Shown here: positions 12,136 to 23,385 of the stretch, in pieces
Layout of the letters: each line of letters starts with the position of its first letter
Position numbering within the stretch: position 1 is the stretch's first letter
From: Macrocybe gigantea
Taxonomy: Eukaryota; Basidiomycota; Agaricomycetes; Agaricales; Callistosporiaceae
Reading direction: 5' to 3'
Assembly: GCA_011319805.1 (NCBI GenBank)
Contig: SJRY01000136.1
Coordinates: 248,001 to 312,000 of the forward strand
DNA: 64,000 nucleotides
Notes under the pieces: model-generated
What the model saw: the letters and a program-made list of their open reading frames with translations, nothing else
Database searches by the model: none
Told to the model about the DNA's origin: nothing
Position numbers and translations under genes: made by a program

Positions 12136-13224
12136 ATGAGGCGAGACGGCGATGAGGGGGACGACGATGTGGCATCCGGTGGATCAGACGATCCGGATGG
12201 CGAACAACGCCCACGACGAACCCAAGTCGTCGCGACGCCCTCCTCTTCCAATCAAGGGAAGAACTCGACCAAGACTCCCAATTTTCCTGATGGCTCTAGC
12301 TTCTGTTTCAGCTGCGTCGTCGCGGACAACGATGCGAGACTCTTATACAGTGGTCCCTGGTTGCTTAATATTGGACCTTCACCCTTCACCACGCATAGCA
12401 CGACAACGCCCGGTGCTAGTGTATCTTTTCGATTTAACGGTAATGCCAACGAGCCCTTTGATCCACATGGAAAACTAAAGCTCTTTTGTCCGTTAGGGAG
12501 TGCTATCGTTGTCTTTGGTACTGTTCCGATGAACAATGGCACGAGAAAGTCACCAACAGCATCCTATGCCATCGATGCAAACCCTCCTTTCACAACAGCA
12601 CAACCCAACGCCTTATCTAATGTGCCAAATCAGCCGCTGTTCGGAGCCTTCCAGCTCTCCTCTCGTGAGCATCAGCTCACAATAACCGTGATATCCGCGG
12701 AAACTCCCTATATCCTTGACCACCTATTCGTGTTTCCTCGGGCCAATATCACCCAGGCAGCCGTAGAGGGCTCGTCACCGACCAATGGTCCAACTAAACC
12801 CTCCACCTCTAACAGGAGCGAGCCCGCGACCACTGGAAAGCCAGGCATGTCGAGGACCATCGGAATCCTGGCAGGGACGCTTGGAACGCTAATCACCCTC
12901 GTCGTCTTAACCTTGTGTATCTTCATCGTCAGAAAGCGTCGCCGAGCTCTCGGAACGGGTAAATATCCAAATCCTTCAAGTTGCTCGTCCTCTCCTCGAG
13001 CCAGCAGCAGGGGTGCGTAGTTTCCAACATAATTGCTTTTTCACCGACGTCGCTTCTTTCTTTTCCATTTCGCAGAAACAATCATCTTCACAACAACAGA
13101 ATCGATAATGCGCAATGAAGCAAGCTTGTGGTCCAATAGCTTCTATGCCAGGAGCGATGTAGCAGGGCTTGACTACAGGACCTCCTTCGCTACGATCCCA
13201 CCACAACTGCCACCGAAAACATAA
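12136..13224 (+). CDS. Single-pass membrane protein with extracellular beta-sandwich domain
   Basis: Function unknown. The pattern is one I associate with agaricomycete surface proteins: an N-terminal sandwich-like module (VVADNDARLLYSGPW; SVSFRFNG joined to SAIVVFGTV; QLSSREHQLTITV; LDHLFVF), a Ser/Thr/Pro-rich stalk, one transmembrane helix (IGILAGTLGTLITLVVLTLC, about 12860-12925), a basic stop-transfer RKRRR and a short cytosolic tail. Two introns are inferred: 12440-12496 (57 nt, a multiple of three, so the frame also reads through) and 13013-13075, after which the tail ends in LPPKT, stop 13222-13224. The ATG used is not preceded by a signal peptide. A good acceptor (TTCTGTTTCAG, ending near 12311) suggests the true 5' exon may differ, so the start is uncertain. 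Confidence 0.75.
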
Positions 13225-14047
13225 AACGGCCTCAGCGGGTGTTATGCGGACCAGATAGGACATTTATTTCCATTTTTATCTTTATAGTTTTCAGGACCAT
13301 GAACAGTTGATCTGTGTAATTGACATTCCTCGTTCATCTCTAGCTATAGTAACCATAAGGTCAGACCATTGTTTTGGTTCTAGTGATGCGGTTTTCTTGT
13401 GTTTTGGACTGGAAATTTCGTTTTGCTGTGCAAATTTCTCTTTCGTTCTTTTGGCCAACATATATCAATAGTCACCATCGCTGCAGTATTCATTCGTTGT
13501 TTCCGTATCCGTACCGTGACTAGTTTAAGACGACAGTTAATTTCAATCCGATAGTTTGCTGTATCAATCTAAGTAGTCGTGCGACGCACCGGTGACCCAG
13601 TTCAGTCATGCTCGTTCAGTCACGCCTATCTCAATAGCGTCGCCCTTGCCAGCAATTTTAAGGCCACCGTTACTGTTACCAAGGACCAAGTTAACATTTG
13701 CCCTGGCTGTTGTGATGTTTTTGCCTGCAATCTAGTTTCGTGGGCGACATCCAGCAGGGCGTAGTTTGCCAAACACCACGCAAGATAGCCAAAATTTGAT
13801 GAGGATCAGAAACAGCTGATTGGCAGAAATTTCTTCCAACAATAACTTACCAATGGATCCACACAAGATATCAAACAATTGGCTAACACTCAACATCTTC
13901 AACTATCTATGTCTGTTCCAGTGGAACATCCTCAAAGTCTACCACTATCGTCAAAGGCTAACAAGGGCATGAACCAGATTCCAATGCATAGCTGAAGGGT
14001 CATTACTGGGATCGTGTAAGTAGCGTACATCTAGCGTATACAATACC
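13225..14047. other. Convergent intergenic region, nothing recognised
   Basis: About 820 bp between two genes that converge. It has a relatively high AT content, consistent with two 3' untranslated regions. The only ORF (13579-13764) has no recognisable feature. Confidence 0.5.
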
Positions 14048-16284
14048 TTAAGGGTTCCACATTTTTTCGCGAACAAACTTCAGGAGTTCGTCGTCGCTCA
14101 TGTTGCGCAGATCCGGTGACCGGTCCACATTCTGTGAAGGAAAACAAATCAGCGACGACGCAAGAATTTAGCGAAAACAAAATTTACGGCTTTCTGAGCG
14201 GCTCTAATGACTTCCTTGGCGATAATGGCACTGATATCCCGAACTGGAGGTCATATCAGTATGGAAACATTCAGCAGATAAGGGGTGAGGAAGTCGCGTA
14301 CTACGACTGATCTGCGGGTACAGCAAGCCAAGGGAACGCTCTTCGACTGTGAGGCAATCGGCCAAGCCGAGAGATGACGCCTCTACCATGGAGTCGGTTA
14401 CGGAGGACGCCTTAGAGAGAATAGCACCTAGACCCAGGCCTGTCAAATGACATCGTTAGAACAAGGCCAGAGGAATAAAGAACATGTATCTGGCACCTGG
14501 GAAGATGTACATATTGTTACCCTGGCCAGGGTACAGTGTAGTTCCATCGTATTCAAGCTCAGGGAAGGGAGAACCAGATGCAAACAATACGGTGCCGGCA
14601 CTGTTTGTGACAGCATCTTCGAAGGAACATTCAGACAGTCTGACAGGATTCGAGAGAGGGAAGATGATGGGACGAGGATTGAGAGCCGCCATAGCTCGGA
14701 TAACATCGGGACTAAATGCGCCCTATGACCCTCAACGTAAAGATTTGCACCACAGCAACATCTGAAGCTATAACTCACGGAGATGGTTGATAAGCCGAGC
14801 AAAGCAGTCGGTCTCACGTATTCAAGGATATCCAACAAATCCGTAATAGGAGGTCCGGCGTAGTCCTTGCGTGAGAAATCTAAGCCAGATTGTTATTAGC
14901 TAGGCGGTATCTCAAGGGAGGGGAAGGAAGATGACATACATTTCTTGTGCTCGGCTAGCTTGCCGCGGCCATCATACACAAGACCTTGTGAGTCAACCAG
15001 CCAGATGCGGTCGCGAGCTTCCTCTTCGGAGAGCCCATTAAGGGTGAAGAAACTCATGAGTTGCATGCCAACGCCAACACCAGCGGATCCAGCACCGAAG
15101 AAGAGGATGCGGTGAGACGTGAGTGGCTGTCCCGAAGCTGCACTTGCCAGTTTGGCGGCGTTGAGGAAGCCACTAAGCACGACGGCACCCGTCCTTGAAT
15201 ATCGTCGTTGAACACAGGGTATTGGTTGCGGTATCGGTCCAGATACAAGAATGCGTTGTCGGTCGAGAAATCCTAGAAAGCAAGTGAGTATATGCACATT
15301 TAGTCCATCCTGAAGAGTTCCAACCTCGAATTGGACGAGAAGTTTAGGGAAAGCCGAAGACATCTCCCGCATGAATTCATCCATGAACTCGGTCATCTCA
15401 GGACCAGTGAGTCGTTTTTGGCGAAGGCCAAGGTACAGCGGATCATCCAAAAACTTTTGGTTGTTAGTTCCGAGGTCAAGACAGATTGGAATTGTCGACT
15501 GAGGACGAATGCTTTTCCTCCCATCAGCCAAGTCCGACGTAACAAAGGTAGAAAAGGCCAAACCCAGCGCCAGCGATATAAAGTGAGAGCTTGCCAATGG
15601 AAATGGGCATTCCATTAACGCCCAAGTCGCCGAGACCCAAATACGAGAGCCTATATGTCGTCGGCGAAAAGCAACGCCAGGATGTATGGCACACTCACCA
15701 TCAGTCACGACGCTGATCCTGGCTTCATCGATCTGGGGCCAATTGCGGAGGACTGGTGATTAGATATATATCCGTTAGCACCAGGTCTTGAATGAAAACA
15801 TGTGAAGAACATGCCCACCATTGCGGATATTCCCCTTATCTTTGATGGAAACAAACTATATGCGTCTGTTAGAGGATAAAGCAGTCAGATGAAGAGTTGA
15901 TATTGACTAGGCCTTCTGGACGTCGGTAGATGTGAGAGTACTGCAAGCAAGCATCTCCGACAACGGGGGTATAGATGATGGGAGTGAACTCCGCCATATT
16001 TCGCAGGCAGAGTTTGTAGAACAAGCGATGGTCGTGGACCTTAAGGCTGGACAGGTAGATGTATTTCTCGATAGCTTTGTCCTTCGAACGCAACTGGGCG
16101 AGGCTTCGAGCTTCATGTATGGTATTATCTAGCGCAGGAGGCACAAGGCCGCGCTTTGGTTGGGGAGGGTCTGGGACGTCTTGAACAACGTCAGCTTGCT
16201 CAAGATATGTAGGAACGCACCTTCAGACGCAATTTTGAGCTTCTGGACGCCATTGGACCAGTAGGGTGTCAGAATTATGGTCAT
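14048..16284 (-). CDS. NAD(P)-dependent malic enzyme
   Basis: Oxidative decarboxylation of malate to pyruvate. From ATG at 16284 the exons give MTIILTPYW, then an intron, then [71 protein letters not shown], the Rossmann block [16 protein letters not shown] and the C-terminal block LSNP...SECSFEDA...[15 protein letters not shown]...[12 protein letters not shown]. The last two exons (from about 14243) end in [11 protein letters not shown], stop 14048-14050. All family blocks are present in order, but one base is missing in DIQG-TGAVV near 15192 (finding). No clear mitochondrial presequence is visible, so a cytosolic form is possible. Cofactor preference cannot be read from the sequence. Confidence 0.93.
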
Positions 16285-18881
16285 GATGATTATACAAAGG
16301 TAGCAAGTGGTACAGAGAATTCTTTTATGAAGAGAGAGTGTGAAAAAAAGAGGATAAAGGCGCCTATAGTCGAGCGTCGTCTTTAAAAGTGGGGCGATTG
16401 GTTTGGATCCGTGTTAGGCGCGTTCCGTCTGTCGGCTTGTCGTTGCCTTGGGGTTCGTCCCTGATCGATCCACTGTGCTCTGCCTTCGGTAGGCGTGGGT
16501 GTCGTTCCCAACACGCCAATAACCTCACTCGAATGACAGCCTACGTTTCAGATCTATCATATACTCAGTCCAGAACTTGAAATCGCATCTGCAGAAACTG
16601 ATACAAATCACAAGAGAGGCAGACAAACTTCACAGTCGCTCGAGGGTTGCCATGACCTAGACACCCCAACAACCGTTACCTGCCAATACACTGCATAGCT
16701 ATCGGCGACCCAATGGACAAGTTTCCCGAGCTGCAACCTCTTTTCATTCGGCAAGACCAAGACAGACATAGTAGGGCGATAACGCGGTGTCAGCTGGGTA
16801 AAGAAAACCTATTTTGAAATGCTTGACTATGAAATGTGATCAATGAGCTGACGTCTTTGTGAAGAAAGCCTTCAATAAAAAAAACATATGTGGTCTGATA
16901 TGCACGAAGGAATTATTGAGCAAGCAGAATGATGACGAGGAAGTTGTTCCAGCTTTTGAATCCATAAAATCCGGTTAACTTTGTTGACGTCTCACATCTC
17001 AGGCCTCTCTTTTCGTCGAACACCCACCGAACATGGACAATTCAACAGTTTCATCGTTTGCAAGCCTTGATTTCTGTCACGATAACCGAGATGAAAGTCA
17101 CTCCCCGTGCACTCGACATGTGACAATCATTTGCGAGTTCCTACCTGTCCCAGCCGAATACGCCACGCAAGTTTTCCGCAATTATGCTCGTCTGACCTCG
17201 TTGGATATCTAAGGTTGGTTGATGGTTGCCTTGTGTGGTCTTAGCAGATCCGCGCGTCTCCCATCTTCTTCATGTGCGTGCATAGCACGCGGATCAATCT
17301 TCCGCCCTTGCAAGTCCTGGCTTTTGTCCTATGTCCGCAAAGATCCAGCATACTGTGTCCTTTCCCATATTGAGCAGTACGTACGACTCCTCATGCGCTC
17401 GATGCTAGACAAACACGAACGATGAGTTCGGTCATATAAGCTCGCGCGTTAGCAAAACAGGACCTCATAATAGCAGAACTCACCCCGCATCACGGTATGC
17501 AGCTTTCCTTGCATTCACCTCCAAATGCAACTCAACCTCAACCCTCGATAACGAAGCCATTACTCGCTTTTTTTCACAGGTCGCCTACCTCAGCCCGAAT
17601 CAAACTCACGACAGGTTACCGAAGGAACGTCTTTCTTCCCCACGCCGGTAACCGCGGAGAACGTTCCCGTTCGCCAGATTCTGCTTGCTGAGGTGAACCT
17701 TAATGATAGTGGCGTTCCCGTTCTCAAGAACGCCGTCATTCTCGCAGAAGAGCGGAAAGACTGTTCTGCACAGCTCACGGATCATGACTATTTATCAGAA
17801 ATGACTGAAGATTCGCTTCTTCGGCCTGGTTCTGCGCGCTTCGGGCCGCACATGCTTTTCGCGTTATCTCACTAATGAGTGGACGGCTCGGGTACTTCCA
17901 GAAGCCTAACGCCACCCCTCTGTTTAATCATCACCGTCACCTCATTTATGATGAAGGCGAAGGAATTACCTCCGTACGCTGAGCCTATTCCGGAAAAACG
18001 TCCGCATGAAGCACCGAAAACGAGGGTCCAAACCAGAATCGGGTGACTGCGAAGCGGAGTGAACAAACGCCGGTGCAGATGAACCACAGATCTGCCACCG
18101 TGGGCCTTTACGCACCAAGTCCCACCCGTGAGCCCTCACACTGGGGCACCGGCTGCTTCCGCGCTGCTGGCATGCGGAGTTGCTGACACCTGGTCGTTTC
18201 TTCAGCCCCCGGCTTGCCTGCTATGCACGTCGGCCGAAGTCCTAGAAGGAAACGCGAGATGCCCGCACACACGTGAGACAGAATGGTGACGTTACAGGCG
18301 TAATACTAAGCGCCCGTCTTCGTGGTTTCAAGCTTTTGGTGCTCTCGCTGCATATCATTTTCCGGCCCCTCGCGTTCATCGTATTCGCAGTTATTGACTC
18401 GCTCCTTCAGGTTCGGCGGGCTCGAGAGACATAAATTCCGTGTGAGCGGCAGGTGCGGTCCGGATGCATCCTTTATTTTTGCTTTTCCGGCTGCTGATCT
18501 CGTTCTGGAGCCATCAGATAGATAGCAGTTCCGCGTATCTCATGTTAGGATCGCCTGATTCGTCGTGTTCCAATTATCGTTGTTTATCGTTGTCGCCGCG
18601 GAGAGCAGCCCGCAAATCCTCGAACCAATCACATCTACTTCTCCAATCCGCCTTCTCTGGGCCGTTGAGCACGAAAATCCTCCTTTGGGTCTCATACTTA
18701 TCCCCGGTCCATACCTTCAGTCACGGCAAATGATCGGTATCTTCACCTAAACTTTGTGCGAAAGAGCCTTTCAGCGCCCCTGCCATCCTTCGATGAAGAA
18801 CACAGACCTAACTGGACGGGGTCGTGACCAGTCCTGGCCTTCATGATCGGGAGAAGAGGAAGACCTGCAAGCTATTTTCAA
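16285..18881. other. Long gene-poor stretch, possible gene remnant near 17.6-17.9 kb
   Basis: About 2.6 kb with only short, unconvincing frames. The most protein-like piece is a plus-strand frame around 17610-17875 (contains VRQILLAEVNLND and VLKNAVILAEERKD), with no domain, no clear start and no partner exon. It may be a gene remnant or chance. Nothing else is supported. Confidence 0.35.
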
Positions 18882-19201
18882 TCATTTTGAGTACAGTATA
18901 CACATAATCCTGGGTACAACCTGTAAGTTTGTCACCGGGCCGATTCCGGCACTTCAACTCTTGTGGTTAAGTCCTTCCTTACCTTTTTTTTTTGCCACGT
19001 ATGACCAATGAAGATTGCAAGGTTTTCTTTCTCCCAGTCTGGCACCTCGTATCTGGGGTTTGGAACAAAGTGCACAAAATATGAAAATGATGCCATGTTG
19101 TGGAATTTGTCCTCTTGTGGAGCAGCAAGGCACATAAGCATATGAGCGCCGCCCTGAATGTCTAACTCTTCCTTGTTCGCGGGGTTAGCACAAGTAGCCA
19201 T
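18882..19201 (-). CDS. Small hypothetical protein, 85 aa, TATA-driven
   Basis: Not recognised. The first exon (18983-19201, 73 codons) reads MATCANPANKEELDIQ through IFIGHTWQKKK. A 62-nt intron with donor GTAAGG and acceptor TTACAG (18921-18982) joins in phase 0 to a 13-codon exon ending at 18882. A consensus TATA box (19263-19270, minus strand) stands about 60 bp upstream of the ATG. The protein is mixed-charge with aromatic patches (SFSYFVHFVP) and has no signal peptide or membrane segment. The promoter plus a clean intron make a real gene plausible, but there is no homology argument. A truncated relic of a larger gene is possible. Confidence 0.45.
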
Positions 19202-19262
19202 ATTTCAATTTTGATCATTGCCGGAGGAGTCTACTTATTAAGGCCGTGTTTCTTTTCGACGT

Positions 19263-19270
19263 CTTTTATA
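19263..19270 (-). promoter_or_regulatory. TATA box of the 85-aa gene
   Basis: TATAAAAG on the minus strand, about 60 bp upstream of the ATG at 19201. This is the same element and spacing as for the cationic-peptide genes near 53.0 kb. Confidence 0.5.
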
Positions 19271-20418
19271 AGTAGGACGATTGCTTTACGAGGCAAGAGT
19301 CCGACTTTCCCACCGGATATTTCTTCTTTTTCCATGCCAATCAAAAAAGATTCACGGTTCTAAACGTTTTTGTTGTTGTTTTGCGAATGTATAACATTCT
19401 GTGCAATCTTCATCAGAAACGACGGTAGAGAAGTTTCCACCGGAGCGAACAAGCCGGAACTTGCGATACGCGTGGCCACGGAACTATCGTCGTTAGACGA
19501 GATCGAGTTTGTGGAATATCTATACCAACAACTCGTTCCAGTGTCACTAGACCAAGCACAACGCGATATAGAGATCCCTGCAACCTTGTCTTGTTTTTAC
19601 ACGTTGATCATGACAGCATCTGATCGAACCATTAGGATCGTTGGGATATGACCTAGGCAGTGGACAGGATAAACGCCTGGTGCTTTACGACAGGAAAATG
19701 CATGTCGGTTTCTTGTGAGGTCCATCTCGCGATAGTGACTTGCTCGCTTCCTTTCATTTTTCTAAAAAGAGCGCCGTCCCATCTTTTTTTTTCCACAAAA
19801 AAGGCTTGTTCTAGACGCGCGTATTTCCGTATCGCTGAGTCTCAATGCGCGCACATGATGCGATACGAAATATTACAATTCAATCGACAAGCTGAACGTC
19901 GGCCGGTGGCAAGCGGGGAAAGGAAAGAAGCAAAGGCCCTCTAACAGATCTGTCGCGTGCAATTGGGTCTTGTGTGTGTGGATTTATGCGATCATGCCAA
20001 CCACAACCAAGCGGCTTCTTTCAGTCTTCGAAGGGACGATTGCAAACAAAGCTCATCAAATCTGAACTAGAACGTGATCAGTTAGACTGATAAAAGAGGA
20101 AAGCTCTTGCAAATATGACAGAAGACTGTTCGTCGGAGGTAAAAACCTTTTTATGAATCATTCACGTCTCCCACGAGGTCTTTCTCGAAGCTGGAGAGCC
20201 GCAGATGTCGATGGGGCATTTATGGGTGATCTTGTCGTACCGTGTTCTTGGTCCTGTTCTCCATGCATGTAGACATTTGCATTTATGGTCAATCAGTGGA
20301 TAGAGGCGATGGCAAACTGATGAAGGGAATCCTGGGAAAGGGTTCTGTTTTTGTCACTTCCATAAATCGTTCTTGTATGAGGCGGCCGCGCTTCTGGCAG
20401 GGTTAACTTCACGAGCAA
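19271..20418. other. Intergenic region, no supported gene
   Basis: About 1.15 kb. A plus-strand frame at 19370-19651 contains an acidic stretch (ATELSSLDEIEFVEYLYQQ) that could be a coding remnant, but no start context, splice partner or domain supports it. Confidence 0.35.
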
Positions 20419-21550
20419 TTATCGTCCCATCCAACCCTGCGACGAAAATTAGAATGGTGACATATGTAACCAAATTAAGATACCTACACCATCGATGACA
20501 AGCAGTTCGCCACAGACATATTGGCTCGCGGCACTAGCGAGGAATACGATAGGACCCGCAAAGTCTTTCGGTGTTCCCCACCGACCAGCCGGAATACGCT
20601 CTGAGATCTGGCGAAGGCGGGCTGGGTCATTCAGAAGCTTCTCGTTCCTAAATATGGTAATGGATGAATCTGTGAGTCGAAGCCAGCAAAAATGGAGCAA
20701 GGCCATAAAAGGTGAGAATAGACATAGCGTGGGGAGAGGATAGGGCGGAAAGTTATAGCATGTAGCACATACGCGCCGAAGGGTGGCCTTACGATTTGAG
20801 TTGTACCTACATATCTGTTACGATGTACCCGGGACAGATTCCATTGACCTGAACATTGTGCTGGCTCCATTCATTGCTGAGGGCCTTGGTAAGCTGGCCA
20901 AGTGCGCCTTTAGCGGCGGCATAGGCCGGCACGGTGAAGCCGCCTTGGAATGTGAGAAGGGAACAAAAGTTGATGATTTTGCCCCTGCGAAGAGGGACCA
21001 TATGTCGGCCCGCGGATTGCGACAGAAGCCAGACAGATTTAAGATTCACGTCGAGAACCTGCACAGATGGTGATGATTGATTGTCCCTCGTTTTGGAGGT
21101 AGATATATGCGTGTGCATACCACGTCCCAGTCGCTTTCAGGAAAATCAACGCTCGGAGATCGCCGTTGAATGCCGGCACAGTTGACGAGGACGTGGATCT
21201 GCCCATCCATGACATCGAGGGCGCGTTGGAAAAGGTTCTTGACCTCATCGAGGTTTTCCAGGTCGCAGTGGACGACCTGTACATTGACGCTAAGGGCTTT
21301 AATGGCCTCGTAAGTGTTCAGGTTCGGCGCCGAGCCTGGTGCAGGGTGCCTCTGGACGAGGCATATTGAGGCACCAGCCTCAGCGAGGGCGATCGCGCAG
21401 GCGGCGCCAATCCCTGTGCGGTAAATTAGTCGGAGCTGGACGCGATAGATGGGGAACGACGCGTCTACCTCGCGTTGCGCCGGTGATGAGGACGTTATGG
21501 CCAGAGAGATTGAATAGGGCGGGGGCGGGACAGGCGGGAGTTGGATCCAT
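20419..21550 (-). CDS. Short-chain dehydrogenase, 2-deoxy-D-gluconate 3-dehydrogenase (KduD)-like
   Basis: NAD(P)-dependent oxidoreductase of the classical SDR family. Nucleotide-binding motif TGATRG-IGAA is split by an intron after [14 protein letters not shown], the LLTFQGG segment and the active-site YAAAK (in [12 protein letters not shown]) follow, then [13 protein letters not shown], which resembles bacterial KduD and related gluconate dehydrogenases. The C-terminus is DGGWMGR, reached through an intron whose donor follows GAT GGT near 20492; stop 20419-20421. The length of about 260 aa is typical. The ATG at 21550 gives [17 protein letters not shown]; an in-frame ATG at 21586 is the alternative. 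It is divergent from a polyol dehydrogenase gene, which suggests a shared role in sugar-acid or polyol metabolism. The substrate is inferred, not shown. Confidence 0.85.
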
Positions 21551-21643
21551 GACGAAGCGAGTGTCAATACTGCTTATCAAGATCAAGAGAGAGAACGAGA
21601 GAGTGTCGTGTCAAGACGGGCTCTCTCTTTTACAATGGATTTG

Positions 21644-21675
21644 AAAAAAAAAAAAAAGTAAAAAGAAAAAAAAAA
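21644..21675. repeat. A-rich tract in the divergent promoter
   Basis: About 30 bases almost entirely A on the plus strand, interrupted by G and T, within the 377-bp region between the divergent SDR and polyol dehydrogenase starts. Such poly(dA:dT) tracts commonly mark nucleosome-poor promoters. Confidence 0.6.
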
Positions 21676-21927
21676 CTGGAGGCGGGGACCGGTCCCGAGA
21701 TCCGGGATAACGATGTGGATGAATCTACCGTGGAGGAGAGACGATGCGTTAGCCAAAAGGAGTAGAATGACCAAATCGGGCTACGAGCAAAGCCGAGAGT
21801 CACGCGCAGACGCCATGGAACTCTCCGCTACCTCTTCGGCTGCCCGGTCCGCCCAACTTCATACCGAGATCTCACTATTTCTCCTATTCATATTTATTAT
21901 GGCTCACCTCCTCAAGTTCCGCATCCC

Positions 21928-23385
21928 ATGTCTCCAGTCGCCCTACCCACACATTCCGCCGTCGTCCTCCACGGCCCCGCCGACCTCCGCCTTGAAGAGC
22001 GCACAGTATGGCCGCCTCAGACCAACCACGTCCAGGTCGCCGTCGTCTGCACCGGTGTCTGCGGCAGCGACAGTCCGTCTTCTCTTCCTTCGTTCTGCCA
22101 GCTCAGTCAACTGACGCTCTCTGTCCAGTGCATTACTTTCTCCATGGCCGAAACGGCGATTTTGCCGTCCGCCGGCCCCTAGTCCTTGGTCATGAGACTG
22201 CGGGGTATGTTACTGCTGTCGGCAAGGATGTAGAGGGCATCCACGTCGGCCAACGCGTCGCCATCGAACCCGGTATTTACTGCCGTACCTGCGACAATTG
22301 CAAACGAGGTCGCTACAACCTCTGCAGAAGCATGCGCTTCTGCAGCAGCGCCGCCGTGTTCCCTCACGCAGACGGCACCCTACAGGAGTTCGTAAACCAC
22401 CCCGCGTATATCGTTCACCCGTACGTCTTCTTTTCCCCGCTTTCGATTTCCCATCAGAAAGAACGTCCCGTCTGACCCCTCCCTACCTTGATTGTTCGTT
22501 TTCCACCCATAGACTACCCGACAACTGCTCTTTTGAGCTTGGTGCTCTCGCAGAGCCACTGTCAGTCCTCATCCACGCTTCTCGACGTGTAGGTCTCGCT
22601 GCTGGCCAAACTGTCCTCGTCTACGGTGTTGGCGCCATCGGCCTTCTCGCATGTGCACTTGCCCGATCCAAAGGCGCCTCGCGCATAGTCGCGATCGACA
22701 ACAACCCCGCCCGCCTCAACTTTGCCATGTCCCACGGCTTTGCTTCGCAAACATTCTGCACGCCACCGGCCGCGGACAAAGTGAAGATGCCCGACGATCA
22801 ACTCCGACGTGCTAAGGAAATTGCACAGGCGGCGTTAGCGCATTTTGATGCTCCGAACGGTTTTGATGTTGTCTTTGAATGCACAGGAGCCGAGCCCATC
22901 ATACAGATGTCCATTCATGTAAGTTTACTCCCGTCTTGTCTTCGTTTCGCAATACTGTACCAACCCTGACACTCTTTCGTCTTCTCTCTTTCCATTTTCC
23001 TTTCTGTTTTCCATTCCTCCTTTTGTTGTTGGTTTTTGTTTATATCGACATAAAACTGATCACTCGTCTGCTTTTGTCCTCGATGCAGACCGCCATCACC
23101 GGCGGCAAAGTCATGCTGATTGGCATGGGCACGCGTAACACAATGTTCCCCCTCTCTAGCGCCGCACTGCGCGAGGTCGACATTCTGGGCTCCTTCCGAT
23201 ACGCTAACACTTATCCAGAAGCACTTTCGCTCCTCGCATCTGGAAACCTTAAAAACGTCGACAAGATCGTGACCCACCGCGTACCATTGAAGGAGGCGAA
23301 GCGAGCCTTTGACTTACTCGCCAAGGGAAAGGATGACAAAGGAAACATGGTCCTCAAGGTCATGATCCAATCGACGTCGTCGTGA
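21928..23385 (+). CDS. Zinc-dependent polyol dehydrogenase (sorbitol/xylitol dehydrogenase-like)
   Basis: Medium-chain dehydrogenase interconverting a polyol and a ketose with NAD+. The catalytic zinc Cys is in VCTGVCGSD, ending exon 1. LGHETAG and the structural-zinc loop CRTCDNCKRGRYNLC (all four cysteines present) follow. FELGALAEPLSVLIHA carries the Glu seen in sorbitol and L-arabinitol dehydrogenases. The Rossmann motif is VYGVGAIGLLA, followed by an acidic AIDNNPARL that favours NAD+ over NADP+. Introns lie at about 22072-22127, 22421-22512 and 22920-23088; the last is unusually long for this window (about 170 nt). The protein ends in VLKVMIQSTSS, stop 23383-23385. ATG 21928 gives MSPVALPTHSAVV. 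It is divergent from the KduD-like SDR. The exact polyol is uncertain. Confidence 0.9.

Noticed and set aside
12136..13020. Single-exon reading of the membrane-protein gene
   Set aside because: A phase-matched intron at 13013-13075 leads to a typical cytosolic tail, and the segment 12440-12496 interrupts a conserved strand pair and has intron ends.
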